From the NCBI GenBank assembly GCA_905235045.1, contig CAJOJO010000003.1:1-39972 (forward strand): a DNA stretch of 39,972 nt. Direction: 5' to 3'. The position numbers and the translations under genes are program-made. Under the pieces are notes generated by a model. It was not told where the DNA came from and made no database searches. It saw only the letters and a program-made list of their open reading frames with translations. This document shows positions 12,990-21,282 of this stretch, in pieces. Each line of letters starts with the position of its first letter. Position 1 is the stretch's first letter. The DNA is from an uncultured Bacilli bacterium. Its GTDB lineage: Bacteria > Bacillota_I > Bacilli_A > RF39 > UBA660.

Positions 12990-13184
12990 ATATTTGTTTG
13001 GAAGAGTATTTAATTATTTGTATTTTAGAGAGAATGTATTAGGTGGAAGCATTTATATAAAAATTAAAGAAGACACTAAACGTTAAATAATCGTATATCT
13101 GCGTTAAAGATTAATGAGTATAGAAATATCTATAAATTAAGGTGGCACCACGGTTAATCCGTCCTTAAATTTTAGGTATTTTTT
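12990..13184 (+). promoter_or_regulatory. T-box leader (Asp, possibly also His) of the AAA+/hisS/aspS operon
   Basis: T-box consensus AAGGTGGCACCACGG at 13139-13153, with CCGTCCTT at 13159-13166 as its antiterminator partner. Stem I can close with GTTTGG (12996-13001) against CTAAAC (13076-13081). One A before that helix sits GAC (13072-13074), an Asp codon by the same geometry as the Ile leader; CAC (His, 13074-13076) overlaps it. The terminator is weak (CCTTAAAT / TTTTAGG) but followed by seven T's. Confidence 0.88.
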
Positions 13185-13202
13185 TGGTTTTAGGAGGGTT
13201 TT

Positions 13203-15200
13203 ATGGAAGAAAAGTATTATGGTATTTTAATGCATAGAGTAGCACTTGATGAAGGATTATATGTATTTAAACCAAAAACCTTAATTGAAGGTTATTTAGT
13301 AGAAGAAGAAGAAAATATAACTTGTTTTATGGATAATAATGATTGTGAATATTATTTGGCCACTGATTCATATGTTTTAGATACTGATGAAGATATGGTT
13401 GTTGGGTACCCAATTAGTGAAAGTGAATTACTAGCTAAATTCCCAGAATATGAGTTAGATGATGCTAAATCAATGTATATTGGTGATGCCTTTGAGCACA
13501 TTCATTTAGGTTGTCTTATGTATGATACCGGTGAAATTAAAATAACACCAACTAATTTACAAGAGTATCTTATTAAAATGAATGAATTAGATACCAATGA
13601 AGAAGTAGTGGAAGCTGAATTTAATTTTGAAGAAAATAATAATCTAACTGGTTCAGCTAATAGTGAAGAAGCGGAAGCAAAAGAGTGCATTTTTTTGAGT
13701 ATGGACTATTTTAAAAAGCTAATTGAAATTGATAACTTCGAAGTATTAAAAACCGCCTTACAAAATGCTTATAATGTAGCTAATGAAACATATCAAGAAC
13801 TTGAGCAACAAGCAGAAAAATCTTTAGAAGAAATATATGATCACGTATATAATAGTATTTTAAATATGGATAATCTTACGCAAATGAAAAAAGCAATTAG
13901 TAAAGTTAAGCATATTTACTCAGATGAACTTTCTAGCTTAATGCATAATAGTGAGGATTCAAATGAAAGTATAAAAGAACTTCATACTATTTGTGATCCA
14001 TATTATTTCTTAATAAGAACTGATGATATCAAAGTATTAAAAAGAGAATTTAAAGCTCTTAAAAAAACAACTATTACTAAATTACAAACCTTAGATCCAG
14101 AAATTCAAGAAGAAATCGCAAAAGAATTAAAAGAAATGGCGATTGAAAAACCTAAAGTTAAATTTGATGTTCAAGAGATTAAGAAACATTTTGATGAGCG
14201 TATTATTGGCCAAGAAGAAGCTAAAAAAGACGTTATTTCCGCTATTTATATGAATAAATTAAATAGTGATTCTGCTAATAAAAATAACTGTTTATTATTA
14301 GGACCAACAGGAAGTGGTAAAACATTACTTGCCGAAACTGTTGCTGAATATTTTGATATGCCAATTGAAATTATTGATACAACTCAATTAACTGTACCAG
14401 GATATGTAGGTGCTGATTTAGAGGATTTCTTAGAGAGATTACTTTCTAAAGCTAATGGTGATATTAAAAAAGCTGAAGAAGGTATTGTTGTTTTTGATGA
14501 AATAGATAAAAAAGGAACTGATAGTAATGGTGATATATCTGGTAAAGGTGTTTTAAATACATTACTTCCATTTATTAGTGGAACAACTTATGATGTTAAA
14601 TATAATGGTCGTGTAGTTCATTTTGATACATCAAAGCTAACTATTTTTGCTACTGGCGCATTCACTGAAACATTCAATAAAAATATTTATAATGGGACTA
14701 GTATTGGTTTTGGAAGTACAGTAGAAACTAAAAAAGAAGATATAGAATATTCAACAATAACTCGAGAAGATTTAATTAAGAAAGGCAATATACCTGCCGA
14801 ATTAGTTGGTCGTTTTGCCATTATTACTCAATTATCAGGTCATACCTTAGAATCATTAAAAAGTATTCTAATTAATTCTGATAGAAGCGCTTTATTATCG
14901 GAAAAAGAAAAATTAGCTAATATTGGTATTGAGCTAAGTTGGACAAATGGTTATTTAGAAGCAGTTGCTAATGAAGCAATTAAATTAAAAACTGGTGCTC
15001 GTAGTTTAAAAAGTATTGTTGATAAATCAATAAAACAAGTTAGATGGGAAGTAATTAGTAATTTAGATAAATATAGTGGTATTATCTTAACTGAACAAAC
15101 AGTTGCTGATAATTTAAATTGTTTATTAGTTGATAAAAATGGTGATACTAAAGCATTTAAAGATGAAATTGAAAAGACAAAAGTATTAGTAAAAGAATAA
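13203..15200 (+). CDS. ClpX-like AAA+ unfoldase with an unrecognised N-terminal half
   Basis: 665 residues. From about 325 on it follows ClpX: IIGQEEAKKDVISAIYMNK, Walker A GPTGSGKT (367-374), pore loop GYVG (400-403), Walker B VVFDEIDK (429-436), IGFGS (501-505, matching the ClpP-docking IGF loop) and sensor 2 GARSLKS (Arg600). The ClpX zinc-binding domain is absent. Residues 1-325 contain an acidic globular part (start MEEKYYGILMHRVALDEGLY) and a charged helical region, neither of which I recognise. The RKH-loop region is shortened. Likely an ATP-driven unfoldase delivering substrates to ClpP; partner and substrates are inferred. First gene after the T-box; hisS starts 11 nt downstream. Confidence 0.8.
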   Translation: MEEKYYGILMHRVALDEGLYVFKPKTLIEGYLVEEEENITCFMDNNDCEYYLATDSYVLDTDEDMVVGYPISESELLAKFPEYELDDAKSMYIGDAFEHIHLGCLMYDTGEIKITPTNLQEYLIKMNELDTNEEVVEAEFNFEENNNLTGSANSEEAEAKECIFLSMDYFKKLIEIDNFEVLKTALQNAYNVANETYQELEQQAEKSLEEIYDHVYNSILNMDNLTQMKKAISKVKHIYSDELSSLMHNSEDSNESIKELHTICDPYYFLIRTDDIKVLKREFKALKKTTITKLQTLDPEIQEEIAKELKEMAIEKPKVKFDVQEIKKHFDERIIGQEEAKKDVISAIYMNKLNSDSANKNNCLLLGPTGSGKTLLAETVAEYFDMPIEIIDTTQLTVPGYVGADLEDFLERLLSKANGDIKKAEEGIVVFDEIDKKGTDSNGDISGKGVLNTLLPFISGTTYDVKYNGRVVHFDTSKLTIFATGAFTETFNKNIYNGTSIGFGSTVETKKEDIEYSTITREDLIKKGNIPAELVGRFAIITQLSGHTLESLKSILINSDRSALLSEKEKLANIGIELSWTNGYLEAVANEAIKLKTGARSLKSIVDKSIKQVRWEVISNLDKYSGIILTEQTVADNLNCLLVDKNGDTKAFKDEIEKTKVLVKE

Positions 15201-15211
15201 GGAGGAATAAT

Positions 15212-16501
15212 ATGATTCAAAAACCAAAAGGAACATATGATGTGTATAGTGAAAAAGGAAAAACTATTAGTTATATTGAAGAATTACTCAAAGGAATCAT
15301 GGAAAAATATAATTATGAATATATTCGTACACCAATCTTTGAAGCTAGTGAATTATTTCATCGTGGGGTAGGAGAAACTACGGATATTGTAACTAAAGAA
15401 ACATATGATTTTATTGATCGTGGTAATAGAAATATGACACTACGCCCAGAAGGGACAGCTGGCGTTGTAAGAAGTTTTATTGAAAATAAAATGTATGGTG
15501 AAATATTACCAAGAAAAGTATGGTATTATGGGCCAATGTTTCGTTATGAAAGACCACAATCAGGTAGATTTAGAGAATTCTATCAATTTGGAGTAGAAGT
15601 ATTTGGTAGTGATAATCCATTATTAGATGCTGAAGTAATTAGTATTCCAGTTAATTTATATCGTATGTTAGGTTTAAAAGGTATTAAAGTTAATATTAAC
15701 TCTTTAGGAGATAATGAATCGAGAAATAATTATCGTGAAGCTTTAATTAAATATTTTGAACCACATATTAATAATTTATGTGAAGATTGTCAGGAGAGAT
15801 TTAAGAAAAATCCTTTACGTATTTTAGATTGTAAAATAGATGGTGAATCAGACATTATTAAAAATGCACCTACTACCTTAGACTATTTAAATGATTCTTC
15901 TAAAGAACACTTTGAAAAAGTTAAAAATTATTTGGATGCAATGGATATCCCATATACAGTTAATCCAAATGTAGTTAGAGGATTAGATTATTATACTCAT
16001 ACAGTATTTGAAGTAGAAGCTGATATAAAAGATTTTGGTAGTCAAAATGTATTATGCGGTGGTGGAAGATATAATGGTTTAGTTGAAATGATTGGGGGAC
16101 CTAAATGTAGTGGTGTCGGATTTGCTTTAGGTTTAGAACGTTTATTAAATGCTATAGAAGCTGAAAAAATAGTTTTACCAATTAATGATGGAATTGATAT
16201 TTATTTAGCGCCAATGAGTGAAAATGAAGTTTCATATACTATTAAATTATTAAATACATTAAGATTAAATGGTTTTATAGTAGAAATGGATACTAATAAT
16301 CGAAAGTTATCTAATAACTTTAAACAAGCTGATAGGTTAAATGCTGAATATATAGTTATTATTGGTGAAAATGAAATAAAAAATAAAGAATTAACAATTA
16401 AAAACAATCATACAAAAGAAGAAACTAAAGTAAAAGAAAATGATTTAGTAGATTTTTTTGATGAACATGAATGCACTGGAGGTTGTTGTCATGAAGATTA
16501 A
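15212..16501 (+). CDS. hisS: Histidyl-tRNA synthetase
   Basis: 429-residue class II synthetase. Motif 1 region IRTPIFEASELFHRGVGE; motif 2 YYGPMFRYERPQSGRFREFYQF; HisA block VRGLDYYTHTVFEV; motif 3 GVGFALGLERLL; C-terminal anticodon-binding domain from about residue 330. The extreme C terminus is Cys/His-rich (HECTGGCCHED), and this odd tail overlaps the aspS ribosome site and start. Ribosome site ggagg, 11 nt after the AAA+ gene. Confidence 0.96.
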   Translation: MIQKPKGTYDVYSEKGKTISYIEELLKGIMEKYNYEYIRTPIFEASELFHRGVGETTDIVTKETYDFIDRGNRNMTLRPEGTAGVVRSFIENKMYGEILPRKVWYYGPMFRYERPQSGRFREFYQFGVEVFGSDNPLLDAEVISIPVNLYRMLGLKGIKVNINSLGDNESRNNYREALIKYFEPHINNLCEDCQERFKKNPLRILDCKIDGESDIIKNAPTTLDYLNDSSKEHFEKVKNYLDAMDIPYTVNPNVVRGLDYYTHTVFEVEADIKDFGSQNVLCGGGRYNGLVEMIGGPKCSGVGFALGLERLLNAIEAEKIVLPINDGIDIYLAPMSENEVSYTIKLLNTLRLNGFIVEMDTNNRKLSNNFKQADRLNAEYIVIIGENEIKNKELTIKNNHTKEETKVKENDLVDFFDEHECTGGCCHED

Positions 16502-17801
16502 TGTTAATGAATTAAATAATTATTTAGACCAAGAAATAACGTTTAGTGGTTTTGTTGACGCTATCAGAGATAAAAAATGGGTTATGTTTGTAATCTTAAG
16601 AGACAATACTGGAAAAGTACAAATGACTATTGAAAAAAGTGATGAAAATAACCAAAAATTATTAGACATTATGACTAATTTAACTGTTGAAAGTACAGTT
16701 AAAGTAACTGGTAAATTAGTTAGTAATGAAGCTGTAAAATTAGGTGGTATTGAAATAATTCCTAGTACTATAGAAGTTACAAGTATGGCTCAGCCACTTC
16801 CATTTGATTTTAATAATTTAGATGGTGTTTTAATTGATACCCGATTAGATTATCGTTGGTTAGATTTAAGAAATGAAAAAAATATGTTGGCTCGTCAAAT
16901 AGAATCAACAATGGTTCAAGCAATGCGTGAATTTTTATACAATAATAACTTTACGGAAATTCACACACCAAAATTAATTGGTACTGCCTCTGAATCAGGA
17001 AGTAGTGTATTTGAACTTAAATATTTTGATCGAAAAGCTTATTTAGCTCAATCACCACAATTTTATAAACAAATGGCGATGGCCGCTGGAATGAATCGTA
17101 TTTTTGAAGTAGCGCCTTGTTTTAGAGCGGAAAATTCTAATACCAATAGACATGCTACTGAATTTACTTCATTTGATTTAGAATTTTCTTATATTGATTC
17201 ATATGAAGATGTTATGTCTTTAGAAGAAGATTTATTGATTGCTGGTTTAACTAAAGTTAAAGAATTATATGGTGATAAAATAAAAGAAGTATTTAATAAA
17301 GAAGTTATAATTCCTACTAAACCATTTCCAAAAATGCGATTAAAAGACTTATATCAAGAATTACATGAAAGATATAACTTTGATATACCAGAACATGATA
17401 TAGGTGATATGAATGCTGAAGCCGAAAAATTAACTTATAAATTAGCTTTAGAAAAATATAATTCTGAGTTTATGTTTATTGTTGATTATGCAGCTACTAA
17501 AAGGCCATTTTATCATATGCGAGATGAAAATGGTGTTTTACAAGGCTATGATTTAATATGGCGAGGAACAGAAATAACATCTGGTTCCCAAAGAGAGCAC
17601 AGGTTTGATGAATTAGCTAAAAATGCTAAAGAAAAAGGCTTAGGAAAAGATGTCGAATTTTATTTACAATTCTTTAAATATGGATGTCCGCCACATGGTG
17701 GGTTTGCCATCGGTGTTGATCGCTTAACAATGTTATTATTAGGTTTAACTATTAAAGAAACACAATTTTTATTTAGAGGGCCTAATCGTTTAGAACCATA
17801 A
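16491..17801 (+). CDS. aspS: Aspartyl-tRNA synthetase, archaeal/eukaryal type
   Basis: 436 residues from ATG 16491, chosen because ggagg lies 10 nt upstream; the longer frame from 16458 lacks a site. It overlaps the hisS stop by 11 nt, suggesting coupling. An OB-fold anticodon domain (about 1-100) leads straight into the class II core: motif 1 EIHTPKLIGTASESGSSVF, AQSPQFYKQMAM, motif 2 FEVAPCFRAENSNTNRHATEF, motif 3 GFAIGVDRLTMLLLG. It lacks the large GAD insertion of the ~590-residue bacterial enzyme, so it belongs to the archaeal-type AspRS. Such enzymes can be Asp-specific or also charge tRNA-Asn; I cannot tell which. Confidence 0.92.
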   Translation: MKINVNELNNYLDQEITFSGFVDAIRDKKWVMFVILRDNTGKVQMTIEKSDENNQKLLDIMTNLTVESTVKVTGKLVSNEAVKLGGIEIIPSTIEVTSMAQPLPFDFNNLDGVLIDTRLDYRWLDLRNEKNMLARQIESTMVQAMREFLYNNNFTEIHTPKLIGTASESGSSVFELKYFDRKAYLAQSPQFYKQMAMAAGMNRIFEVAPCFRAENSNTNRHATEFTSFDLEFSYIDSYEDVMSLEEDLLIAGLTKVKELYGDKIKEVFNKEVIIPTKPFPKMRLKDLYQELHERYNFDIPEHDIGDMNAEAEKLTYKLALEKYNSEFMFIVDYAATKRPFYHMRDENGVLQGYDLIWRGTEITSGSQREHRFDELAKNAKEKGLGKDVEFYLQFFKYGCPPHGGFAIGVDRLTMLLLGLTIKETQFLFRGPNRLEP

Positions 17802-17826
17802 AAAAAGAATCATTTGATTCTTTTTT
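17801..17826. terminator. Bidirectional terminator between aspS and the GGDEF gene
   Basis: 11-bp stem AAAAAAGAATC / GATTCTTTTTT with a 4-nt loop between two convergent genes. Confidence 0.85.
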
Positions 17827-18724
17827 ATATTGCCTTTTTATGAAATAATTCTTCAATCGTATTATAATCAATAAGATTATCATCACTAACAATATATGTT
17901 TTATCATTATCATTAGCTTCAAATAAAGTTATTTTGTTACGTCCATTTTCTTTACTTTGGTATAATGCCTCATCAGCATTATAAAACATTCTTCTTCTTT
18001 CCTCAACAATACTATTTAAATTTTGGTATTCAATATCTTTAAAATCATTTATTGCATATATACCAAAACTCATCGTAATATCATTTATTTCTTTATTATT
18101 AGTTTTAATTGATAATTTATTTATGATTTGTCTTAAATTTTCAATTTGTTCATAAATAGTTGCTGAAGCAACATTTTTAAAAATTAAAACAAATTCATCT
18201 CCACCAAAACGACCAATTGAGCAGTTATTTAAATGCTCTTTTAGTTTTTTTGAAATGGTTTCTAATACGACATCACCAGCTAGATGTCCATAAGTATCAT
18301 TAATTGTTTTAAATTTATCAATATCACATACAACAATTGCTAAAGAAGAAATATCATGAGCTTGATTTAATAATATTTGATCTAAAACTGTCATAATAGT
18401 TTCTTTATTAAGCAGATTTGTTGCGCTATCAAATTTAGCTTTTTCCTCAATTTTCTTTAATTTATTATTATTTTCAATTAAATCAAATCGATATTCATTA
18501 TCATCATCATAAAAAATATTAGTTTTTTTAATATAATAATTGCCATTTTTTTCATCGTATAATTCACGGCCATTACTTTTTAATTTTAATAACCTTTCAA
18601 CATCTTTAATTGAGTCTAAATCTTTTGGATAAATAATATTACCTTTATTATCACGAATGATTATATGTTTACCAGATGTTTTTAAATTTTCGGTTATAAT
18701 ACTTAGTATTTTACTATCATCCAT
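17825..18724 (-). CDS. GGDEF-domain protein, probable diguanylate cyclase
   Basis: 299 residues. Residues 1-90 form a small sensor-like domain (HIIIRDNKGNIIYPKDLDS) without membrane helices, then a linker helix and a GGDEF domain (about 95-275) with DIDKFKTINDTYGHLAGD, the intact RFGGDEF active site and DEALYQSKENGRN. It should make cyclic di-GMP from two GTP. No RxxD inhibitory site precedes GGDEF, so product inhibition at that site is not expected. The gene starts 14 nt after gatD (SD aaggagtg) and probably shares the murT transcript, linking a second-messenger enzyme to a wall-modification pair. Confidence 0.88.
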   Translation of the reverse strand: MDDSKILSIITENLKTSGKHIIIRDNKGNIIYPKDLDSIKDVERLLKLKSNGRELYDEKNGNYYIKKTNIFYDDDNEYRFDLIENNNKLKKIEEKAKFDSATNLLNKETIMTVLDQILLNQAHDISSLAIVVCDIDKFKTINDTYGHLAGDVVLETISKKLKEHLNNCSIGRFGGDEFVLIFKNVASATIYEQIENLRQIINKLSIKTNNKEINDITMSFGIYAINDFKDIEYQNLNSIVEERRRMFYNADEALYQSKENGRNKITLFEANDNDKTYIVSDDNLIDYNTIEELFHKKAI

Positions 18725-18738
18725 AAGTTCACTCCTTA

Positions 18739-19443
18739 CTATATATTATTATAATGCAAATTAATAAAATTTTGAAAGGCTTTTTCTTCAATTTTTAAAA
18801 TATTTTTATTAATTTTATATTTTTTATCTTTACTTTTTATCAGATTATTCATTAAGTAAACTAATAATTTCGGATTACGAGCTAAGATAGGCCCAATTAA
18901 ATAAGTCCCATAAAAATTTTTATAATGATAACCCTCAAACTTACTTTTTGGAAAACTACCAGTTCCCCGTAAGACTTCAAATAAGTTATTTTCTTTGATA
19001 TCTTTAATAACGCTTCCTTGATTTTGAAAACCAATAATAGGTATATTTAAGAATTTAAAATAAGCTTCATCAACAATTCTAAAAGATACTCTTGTACTAT
19101 TAAAATCAAATATATTTAAAGCTTTTTTAGTATCAATTGTTTTTCCAAATAATTCAATACTATTACTAGTCGCAATTAGTAATTTATTATCTTCAATATA
19201 TTTTAAGATTTCTTTTTTATATTTTTTAATATGTTTTAATACTAAATCTTGATTATTTTCAGTGCCACCACCAATATATAAAATATCAATATCATCTAAA
19301 TTTATCTCATCATTTAAAGTCATAAATTTAATATTAACTTTTATATTTTGTTTTTCCAAATAATTTTTTATGGCTTTAACATCACCAGATGCCCCATATA
19401 AATTTAGAATATCATAGTATAAATGTCCAATATTAATTGTCAT
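18739..19443 (-). CDS. gatD: GatD-like glutamine amidotransferase, catalytic residues apparently replaced
   Basis: 234 residues; partner of MurT, with which GatD amidates D-Glu of lipid II. Family blocks: NIGHLYYDILNLYG, IDILYIGGGTENNQD, FQNQGSV, GTYLIGPILARNPKLL. In active GatD the nucleophilic Cys sits in a C-G-G-Y-Q-L-L-G type block; here the equivalent reads ATSNSIELFG, with Ser at that place. The catalytic His in the usual GTYLHGP block is Ile here (GTYLIGP). Both key residues therefore look lost although the fold blocks remain. The start overlaps murT by 11 nt (SD gaggga). Confidence 0.82.
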   Translation of the reverse strand: MTINIGHLYYDILNLYGASGDVKAIKNYLEKQNIKVNIKFMTLNDEINLDDIDILYIGGGTENNQDLVLKHIKKYKKEILKYIEDNKLLIATSNSIELFGKTIDTKKALNIFDFNSTRVSFRIVDEAYFKFLNIPIIGFQNQGSVIKDIKENNLFEVLRGTGSFPKSKFEGYHYKNFYGTYLIGPILARNPKLLVYLMNNLIKSKDKKYKINKNILKIEEKAFQNFINLHYNNI

Positions 19444-20755
19444 TTTGTCCCTCCATTAATTCATTAAATGGTTTTACATAATCAAAATTTAGAATACCAT
19501 AAATATTACCTTTGGTTTTTTTCTTGATATAATTAGTTGCTTTTTCTAATGTATCATAAGTTATAATTTTATCTTCAGAAATATTTGCTAATTTAATTCG
19601 AGTGGCGATATCATATGCATGAATTCCCACACATACAACACACTCTAAATTCTTTTTGTTCAATATTTCAAAATCAATATCATATAACCATGATAAATCG
19701 TCATATTCGTAACGTCTACTTATTTCTTTCCATCCAATAACAATTACTTTTTGATCTTTAAAGCGATCAATATATAAAAGTGATTGGTTGAAAGTTGAAT
19801 TGTTTTCATTTTTATTATTTAAAACTGTTACTAATCGGTTTTTATATTCATAAGTATGATATATTTTTGTATCTTTTTTCATATCTTTAATAGCTTGAAT
19901 AGTTTTTTCTATATTAAGTTTTAGAATGTTAGCTAAAGAAAAAGCTGCCATTGTATTATAAATAGAAAATAAAATATTATATCCCATATCAATTATATAT
20001 TTATTATTAACCGTTATGGTATTATTTTTATAATCTATATTAGTAACTAAATAATCAATATTAGGTCTTTTAAAATTGCATTTAGAACAATAGTAATCAC
20101 CATCGTTTTCAAAATGATAATAATTATATTCTAGTTTATTATGACAATTAGGGCAATAATTCATATCTAAACTAGTAAACATATTTTGGGTATAAGAATA
20201 TCTATTTTTATCAATGCCATAATAAATATTTTTACCAACAAACTGCCTTAAATAAGGATCATCACCATTTAAAATTAAAGTCATATTTTTATTTAGGGCT
20301 GATTTTATATCATTCGCAACAATATCAATATGTCCTTGACGTGGTGGTTGATCACGACCAATATTTGTTATAACAACAAAATTAGGTTTAATTGTTTTAA
20401 AAATATGTTTTGTAAAACGTTCATCAACTTCCATAACTAAGAAATCACTTTTTAATTTTCCACTTAAACTAATATCTTCTAATATAGCTGAAGTAATACC
20501 ATTAGTTAGATTAGAACCTTTATCATTATAAGTTACTTTATATCCATTACTTCTTAGAATGTGAACAATTAAACTGGAGGTTGAACCTTTGCCATTACTA
20601 CCAGTAACCGCAATAATATTTTTTGGCAAAGTTATTTTTTCTAGTAAGTGTTTATCTATTTTTAAAGCATAGTATCCTGGTAAAACACTACCACGATTTA
20701 ATAAGCGTCCTAATAGAACCATAATTTTACCAATTAAAATGCTTAAAGTTTTCAT
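19433..20755 (-). CDS. murT: MurT-like Mur ligase (lipid II isoglutaminyl synthase subunit)
   Basis: 440 residues from ATG 20755, preceded by ggtgg; an upstream TTG in frame is less likely. Mur-ligase P-loop VTGSNGKGST, central block EVDERFTKHI and TNIGRDQPPRQGH, a four-Cys zinc ribbon typical of MurT (CPNC ... CSKC), and a C-terminal DUF1727 domain with YDDLSWLYDIDFE. MurT activates D-Glu of lipid II with ATP and receives ammonia from GatD. Some conserved positions differ (RDQPPRQGH where LDRYGE-like text is usual), in keeping with the divergent GatD partner. First gene of murT-gatD-GGDEF. Confidence 0.88.
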   Translation of the reverse strand: MKTLSILIGKIMVLLGRLLNRGSVLPGYYALKIDKHLLEKITLPKNIIAVTGSNGKGSTSSLIVHILRSNGYKVTYNDKGSNLTNGITSAILEDISLSGKLKSDFLVMEVDERFTKHIFKTIKPNFVVITNIGRDQPPRQGHIDIVANDIKSALNKNMTLILNGDDPYLRQFVGKNIYYGIDKNRYSYTQNMFTSLDMNYCPNCHNKLEYNYYHFENDGDYYCSKCNFKRPNIDYLVTNIDYKNNTITVNNKYIIDMGYNILFSIYNTMAAFSLANILKLNIEKTIQAIKDMKKDTKIYHTYEYKNRLVTVLNNKNENNSTFNQSLLYIDRFKDQKVIVIGWKEISRRYEYDDLSWLYDIDFEILNKKNLECVVCVGIHAYDIATRIKLANISEDKIITYDTLEKATNYIKKKTKGNIYGILNFDYVKPFNELMEGQNDN

Positions 20756-20770
20756 AAAACCACCAAACAA

Positions 20771-20779
20771 ATTATATCA
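20771..20779 (-). promoter_or_regulatory. Extended -10 promoter of murT operon
   Basis: TGATATAAT on the minus strand, 15 nt before the murT ATG; the -35 is weak (TTCAAA). Confidence 0.6.
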
Positions 20780-20846
20780 TATTTTAGGAGTTTTTTGAAA
20801 TTTTATTCTATTTTTGTCGAATAGATAAAAAAGGGTATAGAAGTGT

Positions 20847-20855
20847 GCTAGAATA
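20847..20855 (+). promoter_or_regulatory. Extended -10 promoter of the 73-residue ORF
   Basis: TGCTAGAAT 14 nt before the ATG at 20870, with aaggtga between. Confidence 0.45.
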
Positions 20856-20869
20856 GGGAAGGTGAGACT

Positions 20870-21091
20870 ATGAAATCAGATATAATTTACAGTAATGAAA
20901 CGTTGTATGTGATTTTAGAAGGTGTAATGAAAAGAAAGGATATGAAAGACTTGAAAAACAAGCTTGATAATATTATTAGCGAATATGGGATTAGTGATAT
21001 TGTTTTTGACACAAAAAAATTACTAAATCAAAACGATTTATATTTTGATATTTTTAGTGAACATAATAATGTCAGAATTAAAAAAATATGA
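20870..21091 (+). CDS. 73-residue protein, faintly STAS-like, possibly truncated
   Basis: It has a ribosome site (gaaggtgag) and a promoter-like element. LYVILEGVMKRKDMKDLKNK followed by ISDIVFDTKKL is reminiscent of the beta-helix-beta start of STAS anti-anti-sigma proteins such as SpoIIAA, but the text that should follow the phosphorylatable Ser region is absent and the protein ends early. It may be a shortened STAS protein or unrelated. The TGA stop overlaps the tRNA-Glu promoter. Confidence 0.45.
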   Translation: MKSDIIYSNETLYVILEGVMKRKDMKDLKNKLDNIISEYGISDIVFDTKKLLNQNDLYFDIFSEHNNVRIKKI

Positions 21092-21097
21092 TATAAT
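21089..21097 (+). promoter_or_regulatory. Extended -10 promoter of tRNA-Glu
   Basis: TGATATAAT, 8 nt before the tRNA 5' end; it shares bases with the preceding stop codon. Confidence 0.6.
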
Positions 21098-21105
21098 ACT
21101 GGTAT

Positions 21106-21182
21106 GGCCCGTTGGTGAAGCGGTTTAACACATAGCCCTCTCAAGGCTACATTCATGGGTCCGAATCCCATACGGGTCACCA
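21106..21182 (+). tRNA. tRNA-Glu (anticodon CTC), CCA encoded
   Basis: Acceptor GGCCCGT pairs with ACGGGTC (one G-T), discriminator A, then CCA. D stem GTG/CAC, anticodon stem TAGCC/GGCTA with loop CTCTCAA (anticodon CTC), T stem ATGGG/CCCAT. The T loop is TCCGAAT rather than the near-universal TTCGAAT, so position 55 is C. It should read GAG codons. Confidence 0.9.
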
Positions 21183-21192
21183 TATTGAATTT

Positions 21193-21214
21193 AACTAGAT
21201 TATCTAGTTTTTTT
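21193..21214 (+). terminator. Terminator after tRNA-Glu
   Basis: Stem AACTAG / CTAGTT, 5-nt loop, T run. Confidence 0.75.
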
Positions 21215-21282
21215 ATTTTATAATCACGAGCAAAAATTTGCTTTATCACGAACATATGTTGTAATTTATTTGGGTGGTTAAT

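Noticed and set aside
16458-16490. Longer aspS start at 16458
   Set aside because: No ribosome site; it would extend far into hisS, while ATG 16491 has ggagg at proper spacing and gives the expected N terminus.
21028-21255. Minus-strand 75-codon frame across tRNA-Glu
   Set aside because: It runs through the tRNA and its terminator and has no ribosome site.
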